Notes under the pieces: model-generated
Database searches by the model: none
Seen by the model: only the letters and a program-made list of their open reading frames with translations
Told to the model about the DNA's origin: nothing
Translations under genes and position numbers: made by a program
In this document: one piece after another, positions 32,235 through 42,342 of the stretch
How positions within the stretch are numbered: position 1 is the first letter of the stretch
Layout of the letters: the number at the start of each line of letters is the position of its first letter
From: Lunularia cruciata
Taxonomy: Eukaryota; Streptophyta; Marchantiopsida; Lunulariales; Lunulariaceae
Reading direction: 5' to 3'
NCBI GenBank assembly: GCA_948567375.1
Contig: OX419758.1
Span: 45,523,473 to 45,587,472 of the forward strand
Length of the DNA stretch: 64,000 nucleotides

Positions 32235-33595
32235 GAGACTTCTCACTCTAAGAAAATCCTAGAAAACATTGATCCTTCAAAAACCCCTTTGTCATTTCCC
32301 AAAAATCCCACTATCAGCCCTCTATTTTCCCGAGACTTCTCCATGTAGGAAACTCAACTCCTGGAAACATTGCTCCTTCAAAAGCCCATTTTCACTTCCC
32401 GAAAACTCTAGTGTCAGCCTCTATTTTCTCAAAACTTATCACTCTAAGAAATTCCTGGAAAACATTGCTCCTTCAAAAACCCCTTCGTCACTTCCCAAAA
32501 ACCCTAGAGACTTTTGCATGTAGGAACTCAACTCCTGGAAACATTGCTCCTTTGAAAGCCCCATTTTCACTTCCCAAAAACCCTACTGTCAGCCTTTTTT
32601 TTCCCGAGACTTCTCCATGTAGGAAACTCAACTCGTGGAAACATTGCTCCTTTGAAAGCTTATTGTCACTTCCCAAAAACCCTACTGTCAGCCCTCTGTT
32701 TTCTTGAGACTTCTCCATGTAGGAAATTCAACTCTTGGCAATATTGCTCCTTCAAAAGCCCATTGTCACTTCCCAAAAACCCTATTGTCAGCCTTTGTTT
32801 TTCCCAAAACTTATCACTCTAAGAAAATCTTGGAAAACATTGATCCTTCAAAAACCCCTTTTTCACTTCTTGAAAACCCCACTATTAGCCCTTTGTTTTT
32901 CAAAGACTTCTCCATGTAGGAAACTCAACTCCTGGAAACATTGCTCCTTCGAAAGCCCCATTTTCACTTCCCAAAAACCCTACTATCAGCCTCTGTTTTC
33001 CCGAGACTTCTCCATGTAGGAAATTCAACTCGTGGAAACATTGCTCCTTTGAAAGCCCATTGTCACTTCCCAAAAACCCTACTATCAGCCTTTGTTTTTC
33101 CCAAAACTTATCACTCTAAGAAAATCTTGGAAAACATTGATCTTTCAAAAACCCCTTTGTCACTTCCCAAAAACCCCACTATCAGCACTTTGTTTTCCCG
33201 AGACTTCTCCATGTAGGAAACTCAACTCTTGGAAACATTGCTCCTTCAAAAGCCCCATTTTCACTTCCCGAAAACCCTACTATCAACCCTCTATTTTCCC
33301 GAGACTTCTCCATGTAGGAAACTCAACTCTTGGAAACATTGCTCCTTCGAAAGCCCCATTTTCACTTCCCAAAAACCCTACTGTCAACCGTCTATTTTCC
33401 CAAGACTTCTCCATGTAGGAAACTCAACTCCTAGAAACATTGCTCCTTTGAAAGCCCCATTTTCACTTCCCAAAAACCCTACTGTCAGCCTTTGTTTTCC
33501 CGAGACTTCTCCATGTAGGAAACTCAACTCTTGGAAACATTGCTCCTTTGAAAGCCCATTGTCACTTCCCAAAAACCCTACTGTCAGCCTCTAAT
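32235..33595. repeat. Tandem array of about 100-bp units, two unit types
   Basis: About fourteen units share CTGGAAACATTGCTCCTT..., CACTTCCCAAAAACCC and CTACTGTCAGCC. Type A units carry ACTTCTCCATGTAGGAAACT (near 32338, 32613, 32713, 32910, 33011, 33208, 33309, 33410 and 33510; a shortened version near 32510). Type B units carry CTTATCACTCTAAGAAAATC (near 32240, 32435, 32812 and 33110). The order is roughly B A B A A A B A A B A A A A. The period is not a multiple of three, so overlapping open frames in all frames are by-products. Confidence 0.85.
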
Positions 33596-33669
33596 TAAAA
33601 TACTCTTGAGACACCAATAACATAAACAAACTCCAGCACTGAAGTGACATCCAAAAATAGACCCAATCG

Positions 33670-33692
33670 CCCCCCCCCCCCCCCCCCCCCCC
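33670..33692 (+). repeat. Poly-C run of 23 bases
   Basis: An uninterrupted C homopolymer lies near the end of the 3.1-kb insertion. Its opposite strand is a G run able to form quadruplexes. Its exact length is likely to vary between individuals and between reads. Confidence 0.9.
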
Positions 33693-33888
33693 GAGCTTAT
33701 ATAACATTAAAAAAAATCCACCACTCAATTTCCTCCCTCTGTTAACACAAGAGAAAATCCTTGAGCTTATGGGAACACAAAACAACTACCAGTTTCACCA
33801 TTACATAAACCCTTGAGTTCACTTACATGAAAAACTCACACCAAATGGCACCAACACTACGTGTAGATTATTTCCCCGACAACAACGT

Positions 33889-35518
33889 TTGATTTGTCTA
33901 TCAATTTGAGGATGATAGGCCGTGGACAAAGCAAGCTTGGTGTCAAGTATCTGGAAGAGTGCTTGCCAAAACTTCTCAGTAAATTGAGGATCAAGGTCGG
34001 AGATGAGTACACACGACATCCCATGATACTTGAAGACATTGTCCAAGTAGATTTGCACAAAGGTTGGAGCATCCATGGTATCACAGGTTGGTGCCAAGTG
34101 GATTTGCTTACTAAGCTTATCCACAAACACCATAATTGCGGTGTGTCCTTGTTTTGTCTTTGGCAAGGATGTGATGAGATCTAAGCTCACATGCTCCCAA
34201 AAAGCAGATGGAACAGCGAATGGTTGAAGGAGTCTACTTGGCTTTTGGTTGCTGGCCTTGTCATGTTGGTAGCTCTCACACAATTAGACAAATTATCAAA
34301 CATCTCGTGTCATGTTGGACCACCACCATTGACATTGGAGGGTACCCAAGTCTTGTCCACACCCAACACATATTGGTCCACACCCAACACATACCCATTG
34401 CTGGTCACATACCAGCAATGGGTAAATCATGAGCTTCTTGAAAGTGCACAAGTCAAGATCACCTTTAATTGGAACATAGATCCGATCCTCATGGAATAAA
34501 AGGCCCTCCTTGATGGAGAAGGTGTTGTACTCCTTATCGCATACCGTAAGGCAACCATGTACCATTTGGAAGAAGGGATCTTGGTGTAGAGCTGACTGAA
34601 ACTTGTTTTGGACCTTGGAGTCAATTGACTCCATTGAAATTGCCATTGTAATGAGAGGAAAAGACTTCAAATCAGGTTGTCATGATAAAACATTAGGGAT
34701 GACATGGAACCGACCTGGTTTGTACTCAAATTTGATGTCATACAGTTGCAGTTGTTCCTCCTATTGATGATGTCGACTCTTCATGTGTTCCAAGTGTAAG
34801 GTTTACAACAATGGTTTGCGATCAGTTTGCATGATCATTTGTTTCCCCAAGAAGCAATGCCTCCATACCTTGGTGGCGTATACCATTGCAAGTTGTTCTC
34901 AATCTTGAGCAGAGTAGTTTCATTCAGCCATATTAAGTCAGCAAGACACAAAGGCAATGGGATGGAGTCCATTTGGGAATTCTTGTTGCAACACGGCTCT
35001 AATTGCAAAGTTAGAAGCATCAAAATCAACCACACAGGGTAGTTGAGGATCATATGGTTGAAGAATGGGTCTTGAAGACACCATATGCTTTAACTTCTAG
35101 AATGCTTCTTCATGCTTGGTGGTCCACTGGAAGCTCCAGTTCTTTCCCAAGAGGTCAACCAATGGTGCAGCCACGTGAGCATAATAATGGATAAACTGTT
35201 GGTAAAAACTGGCCAATCCATTGAATACCCGTAATTCTATAGCATCCTTTGGAGTAGGACAATCAATAATGGCCTTTTTTTTCTCTTCTTCCATCTTGAT
35301 CCCCTTTGATGAGATCTTATGACCCAAGAAAGTAACCTCCTTCTGCCAAAAGGTACACTTTGACTTCTTCCAATAAAATCTCCATTGTCGTAGTTGTCTT
35401 AGGACTTCTTGCACATGATTCACATGTTCAATCTATGTTTTACTATAAATTAAGATATCATCCAAGAACACCACCACAGACCAATCCAATAGTCCATCCA
35501 ATATCAGATTCATCTGAT
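33889..35518 (-). pseudogene. RT, RNase H and integrase core of the inner element
   Basis: Minus-strand frames give: the end of reverse transcriptase with FLDDILIYSK (about 35.4-35.5 kb); the RT connection and start of RNase H at 35097-35423 (KSKCTFWQKEVTFLGH); RNase H between about 34.68 and 35.1 kb (FAIRAVLQQEFPNGLHPIAF); a damaged integrase zinc region (34.3-34.6 kb, containing a CACACCCAACACAT duplication); and the integrase core at 33889-34283 (VFVDKLSKQIHLAP, ISDLDPQFTEKFW, STAYHPQ). The core is cut at 33888 by the 3.1-kb insertion and resumes at 30761. Confidence 0.82.
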
Positions 35519-35561
35519 TCTAAGCCCGACTAACTTCATTGCTAAACTCTATATTGTTACA
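35519..35561 (-). repeat. 43-bp LTR end fused to reverse transcriptase
   Basis: The sequence TAAGCCCGACTAACTTCATT... ending ATATTGTTACA matches the end of the LTR at 29543-29966. It abuts reverse transcriptase sequence directly, so it is the surviving outer tip of the deleted 5' LTR of the inner element. Confidence 0.85.
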
Positions 35562-37327
35562 CTTCCTCTCCCTAGCATGCATCCCTTCTAGATAGTTACT
35601 TCTTGTCACAAAATCCACAATCTCTTTGTACTCCAGTGGAACCTCTTGAGTGATTGAGAATGTCATGAGCTCCTCATCCGGGAAGGAATCATCCATTGGC
35701 TCATCTCTATCATGATCATAGGCCCTAGATAACAAATCAGCATTTGCATATTTCTTTCCTAGCCTATCCTCAATGGTGTAGTCATACTCAAACAAGAGTA
35801 TCATCCACCTTGCTAGCATCTCCTCCACACTAGACTTGTTGAAGATGTACTTCAAAGCCTTGTGATCTGTGACAATTATGGCTATCCCTCCAATCAAATA
35901 GTGTCTAAACTTCTTGAGATCCAAGATCATTGCCAATCTTTCTTTGCTAAACTTTCTTTCATTGCTAAACTTCTTGAGATCCAAGATCATTGCCAATCAA
36001 ATAGTGTCTAAACTTCTTGAGATCCAAGATCATTGCCAATCTTTCTCTCTCCATGACATAGTAGTTCTTTTCTATTGAGACCATCTGCCTACTAGCATAA
36101 GCTATTGGATGATCATACCATCTTAGTCCAATTGACTAAGAGTGCATCCTATATCTACATTAGAAACATCAATGTAGAGGATGAAAGGCTTACTCCAATC
36201 AGGTTTAGCAAGAATTGGAGCTACAACAAAGGATTGCTTGAGCTCCTCAAAAGCTTTGAGAGCCTCCTTGTTTTCCAAAATCATCATCTAATCTACACCC
36301 ATCTTCATGCAGATTATCAATGCATAAGCCTTGTTGGAAAATGAAGAAGATGAACCTCTTATAGTACCTAACCATCCCCAAGAATTGACGTAACTTTGTC
36401 AAGCTTGAAGGGAATGGAAGGTCTAAGATTTTCCTCACCTTCTTAGGATCAATTGCTACTCCATCCTTGGAGATGATGTGCCCCTAAAAGTAGACCTTCT
36501 TCACATCCAAAAATTCACTTCTCTAGGTTGAGTGATGCATTTGCCTCATCCAAACATTGCAAGACCTTGATTAGGTATTCAAAGTGCTCCTTCTTGCTCC
36601 CATAGACAAAAAATTCATCAATGAAATCTCTCATAAATTTCCCAATGAAAGGTTCAAATACCTTGTTCATGAACCTTTGGAATGTGGATGGAGCATTGCA
36701 ATGCCCAAAAGGTATGACCTTGAAAGCATAAATTCTCTAAGGTATGATGAATGTGGTGAGTTATTGATGCTTTGGTGCAATCTTGATTTGATTATATCCA
36801 CTATAACCATCTCCAAAACTATACCTTTCATGACTTGCAACCTCCTCCGAGATCTCATCAATGAATGGTAATGGGTAGTAGTCCTTCTTGGTAACCACGT
36901 TAAGGTTCTTGTAATCCACACATACCCAATGCTTGCCATTCTTTTTCTTCACAATCACAATTAGATACACTCATTCTGAATTCTCCACCTCAAAGATAAA
37001 TCCAACCTCCTTTAGCTTATCAATCTCCTCCTTCACAACCAAAGTTATTGGTGGGCTAATGCAACTTTGCTTTTGGCAGACTGGTCTGGCATGTGATTCC
37101 ACCTCTATCTTGTGCTCCTCCAAGGTGACTTCCTTCAGATCCTTGTAATTGAAAGCAAACACTTGGATGAACTTGCAAAAAATCTCCTCAAATCTCACTT
37201 TCTCCTCCTTGGTAACATTTGGACCATACTTGAGGATAGATAACCTCCTCTCTATCTCCTCAAGTGTCAATGGTGATTTATCTAGGTCCTTTAAAATCTT
37301 TGGCTTAGGTGAAAATCCATAACACAC
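35562..37327 (-). pseudogene. Reverse transcriptase and RNase H of the outer gypsy element
   Basis: In minus-strand order: an RT-leading segment at 36971-37327 (EEIDKLKEVGFIF); RT core at 36761-36970 with VKKKNGKHWVCVDYKNLN and YSFGDGYSGYNQIKIAP; an RT tail at 36247-36438 (KLRQFLGMVRYYKRFI); and RNase H to 35562 with TDHKALKYIFNK and YANADLLSR. Frameshifts and stops separate the pieces. The RNase H part carries a local triplication near 35907-36050. The YxDD-type catalytic region is damaged in frame. Confidence 0.8.
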
Positions 37328-37479
37328 AAGGGATACACATCTGAATCAGATTCAAATTTAGATTTAGATTCATTCTCCTACCTGGAAGTCTCCTATTCCA
37401 TGCTTGTGTCCACATCTGAAGCTCTTTCTTCAAAATTTGATTCCCAATAATCAAAAGATGGTGTATTTGAATGTGAAGT

Positions 37480-38207
37480 GTTGGTGGTGTTAGTCACAAT
37501 AACTATGACTCTATAGTTTGATGACCCAATCCTCAAGTACCCTTTGTGTCATCTATAAGTTGTGCATGCTGCTCTCAACCATGGCCTCCCAAGAAGTAAG
37601 TCATAACTTGAATCCTTCAAGACTTGGAAAGTCATGAGATTTTGAACTCCTATAACTAAAGCTACCACCTTATCCATCACCCCTATTGATCAAACTTGTT
37701 ACTTTTTTGACATGCTCACCACAAATGTTGAAGGTCTTGAGGGTATCATACTAAACTTCTTCATCAACCTTTCTGACATGGCATTCACTGCTGGTCTTCC
37801 ATCAACCAATGCATCCTTGATGTTCTGACCATTCATTCTCACATCAATCTTGGAAAAAAATATTTACAAGCCTCCCATGGTGCTGGTTTGGCATCCACCA
37901 CCCCCATTGATACTATAGTTTTTGCCTTCTTCTTCATCTTACTCCTTGTAGAACTCAAACCACCTCTAAACTCCTTTCTCAATGTAGGATTCAAAGCAAT
38001 CAATTGGCCCACTGTGATGTTAGCTTTGTGACTACCAACATCCTCCAAGACATTGTAGTTCCACTGTTGCTTTGAGATCAAGAAGTCATCCATCCCCAAC
38101 TTCTTCCTTGGAGTCTTTGTTGTTGATGGCATTGAAGTGCTTGGGTGAGTGCTCCTAGTAGGCATAAGAGTATCTTGGCTAGGAGTAAATCCTTGAGAAG
38201 AGTGCAC
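37480..38207 (-). pseudogene. Gag end and protease of the outer gypsy element
   Basis: The minus-strand frame 37839-38207 is a basic gag/linker segment without its own domain. It continues into a retropepsin-like stretch: NIKDALVDGRPAVNAMSERLM (about 37.8 kb), where the usual DGG/DSG active site reads VDGRP, and YDLLLGRPWL (about 37.58 kb), a typical motif of plant gypsy protease. At least two stops break it. Confidence 0.7.
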
Positions 38208-38383
38208 ATCCTCTGCAAATCAAGCTCTCTTCTTCTCTTGTGCCAAAAGATCTAAATTAAGACCCTTGGACTTTGAGCACTCTCTCTTCTCATACTTGCT
38301 CTCAACCACATCTAGAGATGCTATCCCCTTACCTTTTTTGGGATTAGGGGCCACTTGGGTTTCACTATCTCCTTCTTTCCTTC

Positions 38384-39308
38384 TATTGGCTCATAACCCC
38401 TTCTTCCATGGTAAGTGGAATTTGGGCAATTCCTTTAGATGTGACCTCTTCCTCCACAATCATGACAATTTCTCTCATTGAAATTGTTGGTGGGTTGGCA
38501 TCCTCTATATGGATACCTTTTATTACTCCTAGACCCTCTCCCCACATTCTGATCCACCTCTCTCTTCTTCCATAGTTGCACCACATTGATCTTGAGATCT
38601 GCAAGTTATTTTGTGATGGTTTAAAGTGGATCCTTTGGTGGAGGTGCAAGAACTGGAGCAACTACTACTTGTGGTGCAACCTTTGCCACCAAATTATAAG
38701 AAATTATAGCATACTTGTGACCTTGAGGAGGATGCACAATCTCTTTTCACCACCAAATCATTCTCATCTCCTTTCAAACTCTCCTCCATACGAATTGCAA
38801 TCTTGAGAGCTTCAATCTTGGAAGAAGGTTTCTCATATCTCACCTTGCTTCTGATTTGTGGTCTCAACCCTCTCACAAAATTCTTGGTGAACATAGCTCC
38901 TATGTCAATCATAGTAGTCTCCATATCATCCCCACCCTTCCTCAACACTATGCAAAATATGGACTCTAACTTTTCTACTCTTTCCACATAGACTCTCACT
39001 TTTTCTCCATCTCCTTGCTTGAGAAAGGTAACATCACCCATCAATCTCTCATAACTCTCATTTGGAAGAAATTTCTCAATGAATGCTAAAGTCAAACTTT
39101 CTTAAGACTCTTCTTGCACATCTCTCCTCTCTCTCTTTTGGTATTTTGATTCATACCATGTAAATGCTACATCCTCAAAGAAATCTGGTCCAAAGGCCCA
39201 CTTATTCTTCTTCTTCTCATAGTTTCTTGTGCAAGTTCTCTTGAAATTTCTCACAAAGGCCTCCACATCTTCTCCATCCTTGCCAAAGAAAACTAAAAGT
39301 TTCTCCAT
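38384..39308 (-). pseudogene. Gag of the outer gypsy element with CCHC knuckle
   Basis: The minus-strand frame starting at 39308 (MEKLLVFFGKDGEDVEAF) continues after one stop as 38694-39095. It contains a typical retrotransposon gag fold segment (FIEKFLPNESYERLMGDV... FVRGLRPQIRSKV). In another frame near 38.45 kb the peptide CHDCGGRGHI.RNC is a CCHC zinc knuckle that binds element RNA, interrupted by one stop. The start ATG is the first of the frame after the leader. Confidence 0.8.
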
Positions 39309-40851
39309 CTTAACCCCTCACTATCTTTCTTTTCTCTCAATTTTTCTTTTTCTCTTTTCTTTTCTCTCACTCTATAACTAATATAGTATGTACATAACTA
39401 AAAAAATTTGAGATTAATCCACCTCAGGGAATACATAAGGTTCAGGTTACTCCAAGATTCCTATAGCAACATAAAATCCTAAAGTGTATATAAATTGAAT
39501 TCGCATGGATAGTTTATCCATAAGTTGAAAGATTATCTCCATCATTAATCTTGAGAACTAGCTAATGAAGGTGGTAGTATTTATGTAGCTTTATTAAGAC
39601 TCTCTCTAATATCCTTCATCAAAGTCTCCAAAAGTGCTTTTACTCCATTACACTCATATCCTTTTGGAAGTCCTTCCACTCCACAAACCTCACATAAATC
39701 CTTGGTCTTAGATCTTCTCCCTCCCAATCTTGGTGAAGAAGGTCCAACATGCAAACCCAAGTCAAGTAAGCCTCTCCTTTCATTCAATCTCTTGCTCTCA
39801 AAAGTCAATGGATATGAAATTGCTTTATGTACCTTCTCTCCACATAGAAAGCGCTTAGACTCACCATTTCTTACAAGTGGTGTAGGTTTTTGGATCCTCT
39901 CAACACTCTCTTCAAACCCTATTCTAAACTCCCTTTTTTTCAAATCCACCCCTACAATCACCTCAAACTCTTGGTGAACCTTTCATAACTTCAATTTCCA
40001 CTCTTGGTGACCCTCAATGTTCCCAAGATGAGTCTAAACACTCAAACATGATTTTTGTTGCTCTCACACTCCTCATGCATGAAATCTAAACTCTACAAAA
40101 TTGACTCTTCATCACAATATCACTCAAATCTCTCAATTGGTATGTGACAATTATCCAAAATTTTGTACACTTCATCACAACTCAACAGTTTCCCTTCATG
40201 GAAAACTTTAGATCTTCTCATCAAGCCATTTAGCCTAGGCAATTATCTATTCAGCACATATATTTCAGATTTTGTCTAAAAACCACCCCCCTCACTTTAA
40301 AAACTCATACTCATTGCACAAGAATAATCTCTCTCTACTTTTTGTGTCAAAAGGTAGGATATAGTGCATTGAATTTTCTTTGAAAATTTCAAACCAATAC
40401 ATTAAAAATTGAAGAAATGGTAAACTCTATACAATTTTCCAAAGAGCATGCAGTTATGAGAGCAGTTTACCCTGTCAACTTTCAAAACTTTTAGCTTAGT
40501 GCGCATAGTAGTCTCACAAGAATTTCATGTGTGCTAACTCAAAGTAACCCAAGTTATTGTGTGTAAAAATTTTAAGTCTAGATCTCAAATTTGAGATTTT
40601 ATCCAAAATCACCATAATCTCCAAAATCTGCAATCCACCTCACACAATCTCTCCAAATATTCTCATGTGTACAAGATGTAAAAAATCACCTCAAAATTAT
40701 CATAATGAACTACAAGGTATAAAAATAGGTCTTGGTTCTCGAACATAAGCTCAACTCTCTCCTCCACTCATGTTCTCTCCAAGTGAGCTCTCATAGCCTC
40801 CTTTTGTCTAATGTAGAATTGAATGCAGAACATTATTTGTCTTCTAGAGAG
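39309..40851. other. Untranslated leader of the outer gypsy element
   Basis: About 1.5 kb between the primer-binding site and gag, AT- and pyrimidine-rich on the plus strand. The frame at 39581-39961 (-) has no recognisable domain. A long leader or extra small gene at this place is known in some plant gypsy lineages, but nothing here proves one. Confidence 0.4.
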
Positions 40852-40869
40852 AGCCCAACAATGGAACCA
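40852..40869 (-). other. Primer-binding site of the outer gypsy element
   Basis: Four bases from the 5' LTR the minus strand reads TGGTTCCATTGTTGGGCT, complementary to a tRNA 3' end finishing in CCA. It is not the initiator-methionine site used by gypsy element 1. The layout resembles the TGGCGCCGTTG-type sites of some plant gypsy lineages, but I cannot assign the tRNA. Confidence 0.6.
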
Positions 40870-40873
40870 AAAA

Positions 40874-41563
40874 TGTTAGCCGGCTTGTCTCTCAAGTAGG
40901 ATGAACCTCTGATGGATATTATGGTAGCGTACCATAGACTAAGAAGGCAAGGAGCCCCAACTCCATCATACTACTCCAAGGCTAACACTACAAGACTCAA
41001 GATATTGTTCACTAAAGAACTCAATGAGAGAGAGATAATTGCAAACGAACGGATGTTGAGTACCTCATCACCCCTTGTTTATATACTTATGAAATAGTTA
41101 CGCACCAAAGTTACTAATTACTGGAATAATTCAAATTACTAGGCTAAAAGTCAAGTAAAGTCAAAAAATATAAAGAAATATCTATCCACATGGGCATATT
41201 CCACTAAGCATGTGATCTTATCTTGACCCAACCATCAAGTCAAGGATTCCTTCACATGGGCTATTTTTGATTATAGAAGAATCCAAAACAAAAGACTTGC
41301 GGGCCCAAGAGTTCTCAACTCTTTCCTCAAAGTCAAACACCTAGGAATAATACCAAGTCAATACCAAAAGCACCAAAATAATGATGCTTATTTTCTTTAT
41401 TACCTCTAAAGTAAAGTCCACACTATCTTAGCTATGACTGATTTTAGTTAATCATGGATAATGTAGAACCATCATTTATCTTTATATAAATAATATCTCT
41501 TAGATATTTATAATACCAAGCTAAATATTACAATATCACACATATGCACAAATAGGTGTTATA
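40874..41563 (-). repeat. 5' LTR of the outer gypsy element
   Basis: A 690-bp LTR that starts TGTTAGCCGGCTTG and ends AGGTGTTATA, where the last A/CA has mutated. It is very similar to 27604-28295. No matching 5-bp target duplication was found next to the two LTRs (GAACT versus GACCA). Confidence 0.85.
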
Positions 41564-42342
41564 GACCATCAACACCCAATTTTTGGAGGATGCACACTTT
41601 ATTATTCATTTGGTGGGGGTGGTTTTACAAATGATCAAGTTCATGCTTCCCCAATGTCAGAAGGAGTGCCCCAACATTGTAGATTATACTATCTTGGTGC
41701 AAAATATATACAAGTAGATTTACAACAAGAAAGAGAGGGAAGACAAGCTACAAGAGGAAGTGCCTAAGGCTTAAGATATTCAAAGATGAGGCCAAGAAGG
41801 TGAACTCTTTGATAGAGATAGAGTTGTTCAAGGTAAGAAGACAAAATGCTTCATTTGTCTCTTTGTAGAAAGAGCAAGATAAGGAAGTGGGATGAGTGGA
41901 GTTCAAATTAGCGAAGCGGTGGATGGAGGAGATGAAGGAATACAACTCAACTACAAAGATCAGCTGAGAGCACAAATGAAGAAGTGGAGAGTCTATGCCT
42001 CATAATGAATGATACCAAGATTTGATTTGCTTCCTTGGACATTCAAATGGCCGAGTATCAAAAGGAGGTAGCCTTACAATTGGAAACTCAAGCAAAGGAG
42101 CTCCAAGAAGCAAACGAAGAAAGAAAGAGGAAGAAAGAGATAGAATACAAGAGACCATGAAAGAGTACTTTAGAGTGAAGTCTCCGCGACATAGAGGAGT
42201 CCAAGTAGTAGAGCATGAGGCAAGCAAAGGAAGTACGAGACCAATTCGTGGAGATGCTTAAAGAAGAAGCTGACGGCCAAGCACTCAAGAACTGTATTCA
42301 AATACACACTTTGTGGAAAAACGGACACTTCCTTAACACTTG
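41564..42342 (+). pseudogene. Coiled-coil repeat-family fragment, copy C
   Basis: Plus-strand pieces (41.86-42.34 kb) are rich in Glu, Lys and Gln: AKELQEANEERKRKKEIEYK, then RDQFVEMLKEEADGQALK, then a short NGHFLNTC tail. The middle piece matches the tail of copy B on the minus strand at about 25.1 kb. Several frameshifts are present. Copies B and C lie outside the two ends of the outer gypsy element and in opposite orientations. Confidence 0.45.

Larger units (their letters stand above)
30766..33884. mobile_element. 3.1-kb TG...CA insertion inside the integrase
   Basis: The insertion begins TGTCGCGGGGA, ends TCCCCGACAACA (imperfect inverted ends) and is flanked by ACGT at 30762-30765 and 33885-33888. 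Removing it with one ACGT restores an in-frame integrase join (QIKR to ANHTLE), so the boundaries are well supported. TG...CA ends and a 4-bp duplication suit an LTR retrotransposon, either a solo LTR with an unusually long LTR or a large non-autonomous element. No coding domain was found. Inside are CACATTCTC-type repeats (31.1-31.9 kb), a tandem array of about 100-bp units (32.2-33.6 kb) and a 23-base C run. Confidence 0.75.
29543..35561 (-). mobile_element. Inner chromodomain Ty3/gypsy element 2, internally deleted
   Basis: This minus-strand gypsy element is inserted in the outer element. It has a complete 3' LTR (29543-29966), a chromodomain and integrase (29980-30761 and 33889-34560), and RNase H and partial reverse transcriptase (to 35518). 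At 35519 it passes directly into the last 43 bases of an LTR, so most of the 5' LTR, gag, protease and the front of RT are deleted. It is flanked by CTTCT (29538-29542) and CTTCC (35562-35566), a 4-of-5 target-site duplication. Removing the element with one duplicate rejoins the outer pol frame. It is itself interrupted by the 3.1-kb insertion 30766-33884. Confidence 0.88.
27604..41563 (-). mobile_element. Outer Ty3/gypsy element, interrupted by an inner element
   Basis: A gypsy element on the minus strand with LTRs at 40874-41563 (5') and 27604-28295 (3') and a primer-binding site at 40852-40869. The coding order is gag (from 39308), protease (about 37.5-37.8 kb), reverse transcriptase/RNase H (37327 down to 35562) and integrase (29542 down to 28327). 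This protease-RT-RNase H-integrase order defines Ty3/gypsy. The element is split between RNase H and integrase by the inner element 29543-35561; without it the outer element is about 7.9 kb. Stops and small indels show that it is inactive. Its LTR and pol differ from the HSE-LTR family, so it is a separate lineage. Confidence 0.88.

Noticed and set aside
31537..33594. Series of overlapping plus-strand frames with repeated peptides (for example HVGNST, LPKNPTVS)
   Set aside because: The repeat period is near 100 bp and not a multiple of three, so the same peptide rotates through all frames. This is a by-product of a stop-poor tandem array, not a repeat protein.
32235..33595. Possible CRISPR-like array
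   Set aside because: The whole unit is repeated, with no unique spacers, and the context is a plant retrotransposon nest.
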